A DNA stretch of 8,650 nt from Actinomycetes bacterium (lineage in GTDB: Bacteria; Actinomycetota; Actinomycetes; Actinomycetales; Beutenbergiaceae). Below, piece after piece: positions 1-7,329 of this stretch. Within the stretch, counting starts at the first letter, position 1. Each line of letters starts with the position of its first letter. The stretch covers positions 1 through 8,650 of the forward strand of contig JAJYRV010000068.1 of assembly GCA_021793935.1 (NCBI GenBank), written 5' to 3'. The position numbers and the translations under genes are program-made. Below the pieces are notes generated by a model. The model saw only the letters and a list, made by a program, of their open reading frames with translations. It made no database searches and was not told where the DNA came from.

Positions 1-681
1 CGGCTCGCCTACGCGCTCAGACACCCCGGTGTTGACGGCGTTCTCGCCACTCCCGACATCATCGACGACCTCGCCCTGTTGGGTCTACTTGACAACAAGA
101 TCGTCGTGGGATCGCTCAACCGTGGCGGGTTGTACCGATCGTCCTTCGAGATGGACGATCGGGTAACGGCCTACGACATTCCGGCGATCGTCCGGGACCG
201 GCTAGATTTTGCCAAGACTCTCCTTCGGATCAACCTCGCTGACACCGGTTCCCTCAACACGATGATCGCGAACCGGGATGCGGTGAACGCGGCGGCAGCG
301 GCCAAGGTCCCGATCATGCTCGAGCCGTTCATGACCGCCCGGGCAGGAACCAAGTTCGTCAATGAGCTCACGGCCGAGAGCGCGATCCGAGCGATCTCCA
401 TCGCATCAGCCCTGGGAACGAGTTCCGCGTACACGTGGCTGAAACTACCGCCGGTGGACAACATGGAGGCGGTCATGAGATCCACCACGCTTCCCACCTT
501 CATCCTCGGCGGAGACACCGGAGAGACGCCCGAGCAGCTCTATGGCCGCTGGGCGCACGCGCTGAGGCTTCCCGGAGTGAGGGGCCTCGTCGTCGGACGG
601 TCCTTGCTCTATCCCCAGACCGACGACATCGCTACTGCAATCGATCGTGCCGCCGCGCTCGTACACGGCGACGGATTTTAA
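1..681 (+). CDS. Cgl0159-family (beta/alpha)8-barrel protein, probable aldolase of the inositol operon (5' end missing)
   Basis: The reading frame is open from base 1 and ends with TAA at 679-681, so 226 C-terminal residues are present and the start lies outside the window. A TTG at 79 is in frame but is internal, because the upstream codons read as continuous protein (RLAYALRHPGVDGV...). The sequence looks like a TIM-barrel of the DhnA/LacD/DeoC-like class I aldolase type. Strands end in small and charged residues (DNKIVVGSLNRGG, KVPIMLEPF, TFILGGDTGE), and WLKLP at about 436-447 has a lysine (codon 442-444) placed like a Schiff-base lysine. From memory it matches the family named after Corynebacterium glutamicum Cgl0159, encoded between iolC and iolA. 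Here it sits 13 bases upstream of iolA. The likely role, by inference, is cleavage of 2-deoxy-5-keto-gluconate 6-phosphate to malonate semialdehyde and dihydroxyacetone phosphate, since no iolJ is seen. Family assignment is fairly sure; the reaction is not. Confidence 0.8.
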   Translation, partial: RLAYALRHPGVDGVLATPDIIDDLALLGLLDNKIVVGSLNRGGLYRSSFEMDDRVTAYDIPAIVRDRLDFAKTLLRINLADTGSLNTMIANRDAVNAAAAAKVPIMLEPFMTARAGTKFVNELTAESAIRAISIASALGTSSAYTWLKLPPVDNMEAVMRSTTLPTFILGGDTGETPEQLYGRWAHALRLPGVRGLVVGRSLLYPQTDDIATAIDRAAALVHGDGF

Positions 682-683
682 TC

Positions 684-690
684 AAGGAGA
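684..690 (+). promoter_or_regulatory. Ribosome binding site fixing the iolA start
   Basis: AAGGAGA lies four bases before the ATG at 695. It favours that start over an in-frame upstream codon at 647, which would overlap the end of the preceding gene and has no such signal. Confidence 0.75.
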
Positions 691-694
691 AACT

Positions 695-2197
695 ATGGCA
701 GATCTGACCACCCTTACGCACTGGATCAACGGGTCCGAGGTCGCTTCCCGATCGGGGCGCTACGCTCCCGTGTACAACCCGGCGCTCGGCGCGCAAACGA
801 AGCAGGTTCCCCTGGCCAACGAGGACGAGATCGCGGCGACGATCCGGGCCGCTCACGAGGCGTTCCCTGCGTGGCGCGACCTTTCCATCTCCCGGCGCCA
901 GAGCATCATTTTCCGCTTCCGGGAACTGCTCCACGAACGCGCCCAAGAGCTCGCGGCGATCATCACCTCCGAGCACGGCAAGGTGATCTCCGATGCCGCC
1001 GGCGAAGTGCAGCGCGGACTGGAGGTCGTTGATCTCGCCTGCGGCTTCCCGCACCTCATCAAGGGCGGATTCTCCGAGAACGTCTCCACTGGCGTCGACG
1101 TGTACACGATCAAACAACCGCTCGGCGTGGTGGGGATCATCAGCCCGTTCAACTTCCCCGCGATGGTCCCGCTCTGGTTCTTCCCCATCGCGATCGCTGC
1201 GGGCAACACCGTGGTCCTCAAGCCCAGCGAGAAGGTGCCCTCGGCAGCGCTGTGGATGGCGGAGCTGTGGAAAGAAGCGGGCCTTCCTGACGGCGTCTTC
1301 AACGTTCTGCACGGCGATAAGCTCGCCGTCGACGGGCTGCTGGAGGCCCCCGACGTACGCTCCATCTCGTTCGTCGGTTCGACCCCGATCGCGCAATACA
1401 TCTACGAGAAGGCCGCCAAGCACGGCAAGCGGGTCCAGGCCCTGGGCGGGGCGAACAACCACATGCTCGTCCTCCCCGACGCCGACCTCGACCTCGTCGC
1501 CGACCAGGCGATCAACTCCGGGTACGGCTCGGCCGGGGAACGGTGCATGGCTCAGTCCATCGCCATCGCCGTTGAACCCGTTGCCGACGCCCTCATCGAG
1601 AAGATCACCGAGCGGATGGAGAACCTCAAGGTGGGCGACGGCCGGGAGAACCCCGACATGGGCCCGCTCATCACCGCGGAGCACCGCGACAAGGTGAGCT
1701 CCTACATCGACATCGCGGAGGACGACGGCGCCGATATCGTCGTCGACGGCCGCGGCTTCACCGTGGACGGGGCGGAGGACGGCTTCTGGCTCGCGCCCAC
1801 GCTCATCGACAAGATTCCGACGACGTCGCGCGCCTACGAAGAAGAGATCTTCGGCCCCGTCCTTTCGATCGTCCGGGTCAAGACGTACGAGGAAGCGATC
1901 GAACTGATCAACTCCGGGCGCTTCGGCAACGGCACCGCAATCTTCACCAACGACGGCGGGGCCGCCCGCCGTTTCCAGCACGAGGTGCAGGTGGGGATGA
2001 TCGGGATCAACGTTCCGATTCCCGTGCCCGTCGCCTACCACTCCTTCGGCGGGTGGAAGGACTCGATGTTCGGTTCCGCCAAGGCCTACGGAGTCCAGGG
2101 CTTCGACTTCTTCACCCAGGAGAAGGCGATCACGTCCCGGTGGCTCGACCCGGCGACGCACGGGGGCATCAACCTCGGATTCCCGCAGAACGACTGA
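695..2197 (+). CDS. iolA: Methylmalonate-semialdehyde / malonate-semialdehyde dehydrogenase (CoA-acylating)
   Basis: This 500-residue aldehyde dehydrogenase superfamily enzyme converts malonate semialdehyde (or methylmalonate semialdehyde) with NAD+ and CoA to acetyl-CoA (or propionyl-CoA) and CO2. It is the last step of inositol breakdown and acts in the cytosol. Visible landmarks are SPFNFPAMVPLWFFP with the oxyanion/NAD-region Asn153, VLKPSEK with Lys176, the nucleophile Cys284 in SAGERCMAQ, and EEIFGPVL with Glu384. The usual general-base glutamate of hydrolytic aldehyde dehydrogenases is absent: the segment reads QALGGANNHM. That is the hallmark of the CoA-dependent MmsA/IolA branch. The length is normal for the family (about 485-500). 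The ATG at 695 follows a good Shine-Dalgarno and begins MADLTTLTHWINGSEV, typical of the N-terminus. Its place between the barrel protein and iolB supports the inositol role; a valine-catabolic MmsA would be the main alternative. Confidence 0.96.
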   Translation: MADLTTLTHWINGSEVASRSGRYAPVYNPALGAQTKQVPLANEDEIAATIRAAHEAFPAWRDLSISRRQSIIFRFRELLHERAQELAAIITSEHGKVISDAAGEVQRGLEVVDLACGFPHLIKGGFSENVSTGVDVYTIKQPLGVVGIISPFNFPAMVPLWFFPIAIAAGNTVVLKPSEKVPSAALWMAELWKEAGLPDGVFNVLHGDKLAVDGLLEAPDVRSISFVGSTPIAQYIYEKAAKHGKRVQALGGANNHMLVLPDADLDLVADQAINSGYGSAGERCMAQSIAIAVEPVADALIEKITERMENLKVGDGRENPDMGPLITAEHRDKVSSYIDIAEDDGADIVVDGRGFTVDGAEDGFWLAPTLIDKIPTTSRAYEEEIFGPVLSIVRVKTYEEAIELINSGRFGNGTAIFTNDGGAARRFQHEVQVGMIGINVPIPVPVAYHSFGGWKDSMFGSAKAYGVQGFDFFTQEKAITSRWLDPATHGGINLGFPQND

Positions 2198-2240
2198 ACC
2201 CGCCTCCCCGCCACTCCTGTCCCGATCCCCCTCACTCGTC

Positions 2241-2245
2241 AAGGA
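2241..2245 (+). promoter_or_regulatory. Ribosome binding site fixing the iolB start
   Basis: AAGGA(G) lies five to six bases before the ATG at 2251. The frame is open upstream as far as 2053 inside iolA, but only the 2251 start has a ribosome binding site and gives the family's normal N-terminus (MSRWFYREGEL). Confidence 0.7.
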
Positions 2246-2250
2246 GCATC

Positions 2251-3147
2251 ATGTCACGTTGGTTTTATCGCGAAGGCGAACTCCGCCAGGGCGACTGGCA
2301 CACCGTCATTGATACGAACACCCCCGGCTGGCGCCACACCGGTCTGCGGATCGGCGACGTGTCCGAGGAAGCGACCTTCGAACTCGAGGCAGGCGGGGTC
2401 GAACGCCTCCTCGTCCCGTTAGCGGGCTCGTTCGAGGTGACCTACACGCCCGGCTCGGGCGACGAGCGGGGCGGGGAGGAGACGGTCTCGCTCGAAGGGC
2501 GCACCTCGGTATTCCACGGCCCGCCCGACGTCCTGTACCTACCGGTCGGGGCGTCTGCCCAGATCCGGGGAACGGGCCGGGTGGCCGTGGCCGAGGCGCC
2601 GGCGACGACCGTGCACCCCTCCCGGTACATCCCCAAGTCGGAGATCGCCGTCGAACTGCGCGGCGCGGGGCGTTCCAGCCGGCAGGTTCACAACTTCGGA
2701 ACCCCGGGAGAACTCGCCGCGGACAAGTTCATCGTCGTCGAGGTGATCACCCCCGCGGAGAACTGGTCCTCCTACCCGCCGCACAAGCACGACGAGAACA
2801 TCGCCGGGGTCGAAACGGAGCTCGAGGAGATCTACTACTTCGAAACGGCGGTCTCCCGGGGACTGCAGGCGCCGGAGGGCGCCGACCCCTTCGCGCTGTT
2901 CGCCACCTACAGCTCCTGCGCGGGTGACATCGCGATCAACGAGATCGTCCGCAGCGGCGACACCGCGCTCGTCCCCTACGGGTACCACGGTCCCGTCGCC
3001 GCCGCCCCGGGCTACGACGTCTACTACCTCAACGTCATGGCCGGGCCCGGAGCCCGGCGCTGGGATATCACCGACGACCCGGCCCACGGCTGGATCCGGG
3101 AGAAATGGGACGGCGAAGAATTCGATCCCCGCCTCCCCTACACATAA
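2251..3147 (+). CDS. iolB: 5-deoxy-glucuronate isomerase
   Basis: The product is a 298-residue IolB protein, a bicupin that isomerises 5-deoxy-D-glucuronate to 2-deoxy-5-keto-D-gluconate (DKG), between IolD and the kinase IolC. Two cupin-like halves can be read. The N-terminal half contains ERLLVPLAGSFEVTY. The C-terminal half carries the metal-site motif SSYPPHKHD (His178, His180), then LEEIYYF (Glu192/Glu193) and the late histidine of GYHGPV (His246), as expected for a divalent-metal cupin. The ending DPAHGWIREKWDGEEFDPRLPYT fits the family C-terminus, where a D-PR-P-Y pattern is common. Length is slightly above the Bacillus enzyme (about 271). It lies 53 bases after iolA; the gap is C-rich and contains only the ribosome binding site. 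Nothing suggests a broken gene. Confidence 0.95.
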   Translation: MSRWFYREGELRQGDWHTVIDTNTPGWRHTGLRIGDVSEEATFELEAGGVERLLVPLAGSFEVTYTPGSGDERGGEETVSLEGRTSVFHGPPDVLYLPVGASAQIRGTGRVAVAEAPATTVHPSRYIPKSEIAVELRGAGRSSRQVHNFGTPGELAADKFIVVEVITPAENWSSYPPHKHDENIAGVETELEEIYYFETAVSRGLQAPEGADPFALFATYSSCAGDIAINEIVRSGDTALVPYGYHGPVAAAPGYDVYYLNVMAGPGARRWDITDDPAHGWIREKWDGEEFDPRLPYT

Positions 3148-3170
3148 GAATCCGGGCACACCCCGCCCTC

Positions 3171-3211
3171 CCTCTCTCGCCGTCCACCGTGCTGCACCGC
3201 CGCGAGAGGGG
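3171..3211 (+). other. Inverted repeat (stem-loop) in the iolB-iolG gap
   Basis: The arms 3171-3180 (CCTCTCTCGC) and 3202-3211 (GCGAGAGGGG) pair over 10 bp with one G-U, around a 21-base loop. No T-run follows, and the iolG Shine-Dalgarno starts 14 bases downstream. It could be a partial terminator, an mRNA-stabilising or processing stem, or an operator. The function is not known. Confidence 0.5.
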
Positions 3212-3237
3212 CACGTAAGAGTACAAAGGAGTAGAGC

Positions 3238-4257
3238 ATGTCCAAACCGACAGTACGTGTTGCGGTGCTTGGCGCTGGACGCATGGGAGCCGACCACATC
3301 GAGCGGCTCACGAGAAATATTTCCGGGGCGGAAGTCAGCGCCGTCATCGATACCGACGAGGCCCGAGCCCGCTCGGCAGCCAACCTCGCACCGGGCTCGG
3401 AGGTCCTTTCGAGCCTCGAGGCGGCGATCGAAGCCAACGCCATGGATGCTCTCCTCATCGCGACTCCGGGGCCCGCGCATGAATCGGCGCTCATGCTCGC
3501 CCTCGCAGCGAAGCTCCCGATCCTCTGTGAGAAACCACTGACGGAGGATCCGGTATCTTCCCGGCGGATCCTCGCCGCGGAGCAGGAGCTGGACCGGCCG
3601 CATATTCAGGTGGGCTTCACCCGCCGGTTCGATGCGGACTACCTCCAGATGCGCCGGTTCATCGAACGCAAGCGCGCCGGTGAACTCCTCATGCTCCACT
3701 GCGTGCACCGCAATCCCTCCGTCGCCGAGTCCTATCGGCCCGAGATGCTCATCGCCGACTCCGTCGTCCACGAATTCGACGCCGCCGCGTGGCTCGCCGG
3801 GGCCCCCATTCGGAACGTCGAGGTGCGGCACGCCCGCACGAATTCCGTTGCCCGGGAGGACCTGCGCGAACCGATCCTCGTGCTTTTCGAGCTCACCAAC
3901 GACGTCCTCGTCGACGTCGAGATGAACGTGAATTGCGGGTTCGGCTACCAAGTGACGACCGAGGGCGTTTTCGAGCAGGGAGTGGCCCGGTTCGGGGACC
4001 CGGCCGGCCTCCAGGTGTTCGAGGCGCACAAGGCGTCGTTCGGGATCGATGAGGGCCACAGCGATCGTCTCGACGACGCGTTCAACGCCGAACTGCAGAC
4101 GTGGGTGGACGCCGTCGCCTCGGAGCGGCTCGTGGATGGACCCAATGCGTGGGACGGCTACCAGGCGGCCCTCGCCTGCGAGGCCGGGATCCGAGCGCTC
4201 ACCGAGGGCGGCCGGGTCGACCTCCCGGTCGAGGAACGCCCCGCCTTCTACGCCTGA
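3238..4257 (+). CDS. iolG: Inositol 2-dehydrogenase (Gfo/Idh/MocA family)
   Basis: The 339-residue product is an NAD-dependent oxidoreductase that would oxidise myo-inositol to 2-keto-myo-inositol (scyllo-inosose), the entry step of the pathway. The N-terminal Rossmann fold shows GAGRMG (Gly12, Gly14, Gly17), followed by Asp38 at the end of the second strand, which suits NAD rather than NADP. The catalytic set of the family is present: Lys99 in CEKPLTEDP, Asp174 and His178 in ADSVVHEFD. These match the Lys97/Asp172/His176 triad known from Bacillus subtilis IolG, shifted by two. GFTRRFDADYLQMR is also typical of inositol dehydrogenases. An AAAGGAG at 3225-3231 sets the ATG. Length equals that of known IolG proteins (about 335-345). 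Its place among iolB and iolD supports the assignment. Preference for myo-, scyllo- or chiro-inositol cannot be told from the sequence. Confidence 0.92.
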   Translation: MSKPTVRVAVLGAGRMGADHIERLTRNISGAEVSAVIDTDEARARSAANLAPGSEVLSSLEAAIEANAMDALLIATPGPAHESALMLALAAKLPILCEKPLTEDPVSSRRILAAEQELDRPHIQVGFTRRFDADYLQMRRFIERKRAGELLMLHCVHRNPSVAESYRPEMLIADSVVHEFDAAAWLAGAPIRNVEVRHARTNSVAREDLREPILVLFELTNDVLVDVEMNVNCGFGYQVTTEGVFEQGVARFGDPAGLQVFEAHKASFGIDEGHSDRLDDAFNAELQTWVDAVASERLVDGPNAWDGYQAALACEAGIRALTEGGRVDLPVEERPAFYA

Positions 4258-4316
4258 CCCCCGGCCACTCGCATGGGACATTGCACTTCAACCGATAGTT
4301 TTTCTAGGAGAGAACC

Positions 4317-6248
4317 ATGACTGAAACGATCCGCCTGACGGTAGCGCAGGCAGTCGTGAAATTCATCGCCAATCAGTACACGGAGATCGACGGGGAGCAA
4401 CGGCGGTTCATCCCCGCTGCTCTGGGCATCTTCGGGCACGGCAACGTCGCAGGGCTCGGCCAAGCCTTGGAAATGTACAGCGATGACCTTCCCTTCGTCC
4501 AAGGGCGCAACGAACAGTCCCTTGTGCACATGGCCACGGGCTTCGCCAAACAGAGCCGCCGGCACGCGACCCTCGCCGTCACCGCATCCATCGGGCCGGG
4601 GGCGGCGAACATGCTCACCGGGGCCGCGCTGGCGACGATCAACCGCCTCCCCGTACTCCTCCTGCCGGGCGACACCTTCGCCACCCGGCGCCAGGGCCCG
4701 GTACTCCAGCAGCTCGAGGACCCGGCCGCGCCCGACGTCACGGTGAACGACGCGTTCCGGCCCCTGTCCCGCTTTTTTGACAGGATCACCCGCCCCGAGC
4801 AGCTCCTCACCGCGCTCCCGGGCGCGTTTCGGGTGCTGGCGAACCCCGTCGAAACCGGCGCCGCGGTCATCTCCTTGCCACAGGACGTGCAGTCCCACGC
4901 CCACGACTTTCCGGTGGCGTTCTTCCGCCGCAGGGTGTGGAAGATCCGCCGCCCGCTTCCGGATCCCGCCGAGATCGCCGAGGTGGCGCGCCTCATCCGC
5001 GAGGCCGAGAAACCGCTGATCATCGCCGGGGGCGGGGTCATTTACTCGCAGGCGACCCCGGAGCTGGAGTCGCTGGTCTCCGCTACCGGTATCCCGGTCT
5101 CTGAAACCTTTGGTGGTAAAGGCGCAGTTCAGCAGCGCCTGCCGGAACTCCTCGGTGGGATCGGGCTGGAAGGCAACCCCGCCACGAACGTTCTCGCCCG
5201 GGAGGCCGACCTCATCGTGCATGTCGGTACCCGGCTCACCGACTTCGCGACCGCCTCCCAGTCCCTGTTCGCCAACCCCGCAGTACGGTTCGCTTCGATC
5301 AACGTCACGGAACTCGACGCCGTCAAACAGGGAGCGGTGGCGTGCGTGGCTGACGCGAAGCTCGGCCTTGCGCAACTCGGTGAGGCGCTCGCGGGTCATC
5401 GAGTGAGTCCGGAGTGGACCCAGCGGGTCACGCTCGAGACGTCCGCGTGGCAGGAGACACGAGCCAAGGTTCTCGACCCGGCTCCGATCGACCGCGCGGA
5501 TTACCCCGACGCCCCGGTGACGGACGCGGTCATCACCCAGCCCCAGCTCATCGGGCTCCTCCAGGAGGACGCCCGCGCGGGCGACACGATCCTCACCGCG
5601 GCGGGGGGACCCCCGGGTGATCTCCTCAAGTCCTGGGACGCTACCGAGGGAAGGTTCGCCCACCTCGAATTCGGGTTCTCCTGCATGGGATATGAGATTC
5701 CCGCAGCCCTGGGAGCCCGACTCGCCGAGAGCGACCCAGAACACCGGATCCTCGCGTTCATCGGCGACGGCACCTTCACCCTCTCCCCCAGCGAACTGGT
5801 GACCGCGGCCCAGGAACGCCTGCCGGTGACCATCGTCATCTCTGAGAACCACGGCTACCAGGTGATCCGTCGCCTGCAGATGATCTCGGCAGGCACGAAC
5901 TTCGGCAACGAGTTCCGCTACCGCCCCGAGGGCGAGAGCGTGACCACCGCGAACGCGCCGCGGCTCGAGGGCGATTACCTGGATCTGGACCACGTTTCCA
6001 CCGCGCGCGGCCTGGGGGCCACAGCACTGCGCGCAACCACCGTGGAGGAGGTGCGGGAGGCCTTGCGCACCTCCCGCTCCGAGCAGGGACCGGTCGTCAT
6101 CGTCGTTCCCACGATTCCCCACGTGGACCTACCCGGCGCCGGGGCCTGGTGGGATGTTGCTCCCGCCGAGGTCCCCGATTCCGAGGCCCTGCGCCCCCTG
6201 CGCGAGGCCTACGAAGCCGGCTTGGCGACCCAGCGGTGGCACGGTTAG
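4317..6248 (+). CDS. iolD: 3D-(3,5/4)-trihydroxycyclohexane-1,2-dione hydrolase (ThDP-dependent)
   Basis: The 643-residue enzyme opens the ring of 3D-(3,5/4)-trihydroxycyclohexane-1,2-dione (THcHDO) to 5-deoxy-glucuronate. It has the three-domain layout of the acetolactate synthase-like thiamine diphosphate family. The N-terminal PYR domain carries the cofactor-activating Glu66 in GRNEQSLVHMA. The central domain includes RPLIIAGGGVIYS-like residues near 235 and TFGGKGAV near 270. The C-terminal PP domain has the ThDP/Mg motif starting GDG (483-485) and closing at Asn511 (ISENHGY). GFSCMGYEIPAALGA and the C-terminal GAWWDVAPAEV are specific to IolD rather than to acetolactate synthases. Length is that of Bacillus IolD (about 637). 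AGGAG at 4306-4310 sets the ATG at 4317. The preceding 59-base gap shows no convincing promoter. A run of slightly lower G+C near 5100-5125 appears in an otherwise normal coding frame. Confidence 0.95.
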   Translation: MTETIRLTVAQAVVKFIANQYTEIDGEQRRFIPAALGIFGHGNVAGLGQALEMYSDDLPFVQGRNEQSLVHMATGFAKQSRRHATLAVTASIGPGAANMLTGAALATINRLPVLLLPGDTFATRRQGPVLQQLEDPAAPDVTVNDAFRPLSRFFDRITRPEQLLTALPGAFRVLANPVETGAAVISLPQDVQSHAHDFPVAFFRRRVWKIRRPLPDPAEIAEVARLIREAEKPLIIAGGGVIYSQATPELESLVSATGIPVSETFGGKGAVQQRLPELLGGIGLEGNPATNVLAREADLIVHVGTRLTDFATASQSLFANPAVRFASINVTELDAVKQGAVACVADAKLGLAQLGEALAGHRVSPEWTQRVTLETSAWQETRAKVLDPAPIDRADYPDAPVTDAVITQPQLIGLLQEDARAGDTILTAAGGPPGDLLKSWDATEGRFAHLEFGFSCMGYEIPAALGARLAESDPEHRILAFIGDGTFTLSPSELVTAAQERLPVTIVISENHGYQVIRRLQMISAGTNFGNEFRYRPEGESVTTANAPRLEGDYLDLDHVSTARGLGATALRATTVEEVREALRTSRSEQGPVVIVVPTIPHVDLPGAGAWWDVAPAEVPDSEALRPLREAYEAGLATQRWHG

Positions 6249-6270
6249 ACCAGACCGAACCCTCCGCGCG

Positions 6271-6302
6271 AGTGACCCGGCGCCGCCGCTGAACGGGTCA
6301 CT
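6271..6302 (+). other. Perfect inverted repeat in the iolD-iolE gap
   Basis: AGTGACCCG (6271-6279) and CGGGTCACT (6294-6302) are exact reverse complements, 9 bp each, separated by 14 bases. No T-run follows. The iolE ribosome binding site is about 20 bases downstream. It could be an intra-operon attenuating or stabilising stem, or a protein-binding palindrome. The sequence alone does not decide. Confidence 0.55.
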
Positions 6303-6332
6303 GCACAGACACCGAAGGATTGGGAGAAAATC

Positions 6333-7193
6333 ATGAGAATCGCTGCCGCCCCCATCAGCTGGGGCGTATGTGAAGTGCCGGGGTGGGGCTACCAGCTCGA
6401 TCCCGCGCAGGTGCTCACCGAAATGGTGGAACTGGGAATCACCGCAACCGAGTTCGGCCCGCAGGGCTGGCTTCCCGAGGAGCCGGCCGCTCGGGCGGAA
6501 GCGATCGGCGAATACGGTTTGCAGGCGGTCGGCGCGTTCGTGCCCCTGGTGCTCCACGACCCGGCGCACGATCCGGTTCCCGAAGTCGAGCGCGAGCTCG
6601 ACAGCTTCGAAGCCACGGGAGGCGACGTCCTCGTCGTTGCGGCAGATTCGGGCCTCGACGGTTACGACGAGCGCCCCGACCTCGACGACGCCGGCTGGCA
6701 GACCCTGTTGACCAACCTCGATCGGGTCACCGCAGCGGCGAACGCCCGCGGCATCCGCGTCGCGCTCCATCCGCACGTGGGCACCATGATCGAAAACCGG
6801 GAAGAAGTGGAACGGGTACTGGCGGGCTGCGAGGTCCCGCTCTGCCTCGACACCGGGCACCTGCTCATCGGCGGGACGAACCCGACCGAGCTCGTCGATG
6901 CCCACACCTCCCGCATCGAACACGTGCACGTCAAGGATGTGCGCATCGACCTCGCCGAGCAGGTACAAACCGGGGCGCTTGCCTACACCGAAGCCGTGCG
7001 GCAAGGAATCTACGTCCCGCTCGGGCAGGGCGACGTCGACTTCGCGCACATCGTCAGCCGCCTGAACGACGCGGGCTACGACGGATGGTACGTGATCGAA
7101 CAGGACACGATCCTGGCCTCGGCCGCCGACGCGGCAGGCTCCAAGTCCGACGTCGAGCGGTCGATTTCGTTCCTTCACAACATCGCCTCCTGA
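6333..7193 (+). CDS. iolE: 2-keto-myo-inositol (inosose) dehydratase, xylose-isomerase-like TIM barrel
   Basis: The 286-residue protein belongs to the AP-endonuclease-2/xylose-isomerase-like TIM-barrel family. As IolE it would dehydrate scyllo-inosose to the trihydroxycyclohexane-dione used by IolD. The start IAAAPISWGVCEVPGWGYQL is the characteristic N-terminus of actinobacterial IolE-like proteins. Probable metal and substrate ligands are His146 and His148 (LHPHVGTMIE), Glu154, Asp173 and His176 (CLDTGH), His197/His199 and Lys201-Asp202 (HVHVKD), and Glu256 (YVIEQD). The segment between HVHVKD and PLGQGDVDF, about 30 residues with YTEAVRQGIY, parallels the insertion seen in Bacillus IolE. 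GGGAGA at 6322-6327 sets the ATG. It is the last gene of the operon and is followed by a terminator. IolH or IolI, which share this fold, are the alternatives; I favour IolE because the pathway needs it and no other candidate is present. Confidence 0.82.
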   Translation: MRIAAAPISWGVCEVPGWGYQLDPAQVLTEMVELGITATEFGPQGWLPEEPAARAEAIGEYGLQAVGAFVPLVLHDPAHDPVPEVERELDSFEATGGDVLVVAADSGLDGYDERPDLDDAGWQTLLTNLDRVTAAANARGIRVALHPHVGTMIENREEVERVLAGCEVPLCLDTGHLLIGGTNPTELVDAHTSRIEHVHVKDVRIDLAEQVQTGALAYTEAVRQGIYVPLGQGDVDFAHIVSRLNDAGYDGWYVIEQDTILASAADAAGSKSDVERSISFLHNIAS

Positions 7194-7222
7194 GCCGATC
7201 TGGGCTCTCCCCCAGAACGCGG

Positions 7223-7256
7223 GTGCCCGAGCTTGAGCAGGGTCAGGCTCGGGCAC
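7223..7256 (+). terminator. Strong hairpin terminator closing the iol operon
   Basis: The arms 7223-7236 and 7243-7256 pair over 14 bp with one G-U pair, around a six-base loop (GCAGGG). The outer ten pairs (GTGCCCGAGC with GCTCGGGCAC) are perfect. It lies 30 bases after the iolE stop and before a new promoter. There is no T-run, which is common for terminators in high-GC actinobacteria. Confidence 0.8.
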
Positions 7257-7317
7257 GGGAGGCGAAATGTTGGTGAGCCTCACACGGTGATCGCGCAACC
7301 CGCGTGCAGGAACGGGG

Positions 7318-7323
7318 TACCGT
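7318..7323 (+). promoter_or_regulatory. -10 element of a leaderless promoter for the ATP-grasp gene
   Basis: TACCGT fits the actinobacterial TANNNT -10 consensus and ends six bases before the GTG at 7330. That spacing would put the transcription start at or next to the G of the start codon. No clear -35 is seen, and there is no Shine-Dalgarno at a workable distance: the nearest AGGA, at 7308-7311, is 18 bases away. Both points agree with a leaderless transcript. Confidence 0.55.
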
Positions 7324-7329
7324 GGTCCT

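Noticed and set aside
647..694. Upstream in-frame start for iolA at 647
   Set aside because: It would overlap the end of the preceding gene by 35 bases, lacks a ribosome binding site and adds 16 residues not seen in the family.
632..2242. Long open frame on the - strand opposite iolA (536 codons)
   Set aside because: It lies wholly opposite a gene with full family motifs. Its translation is rich in Arg, Gly, Asp and Val with no recognisable domain. Such mirror frames are expected in high-GC genes.
4281..4309. TTGCAC with an AT-rich run before iolD as a possible internal promoter
   Set aside because: No -10 hexamer stands at a 16-18 base spacing. The AT-rich run is better read as the spacer leading to the iolD ribosome binding site.
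2539..6122. Long open frames on the - strand opposite iolB, iolG and iolD (up to 624 codons)
   Set aside because: These have the same low-complexity shadow composition, no ribosome binding sites of note and no domains. The + strand genes explain the sequence.
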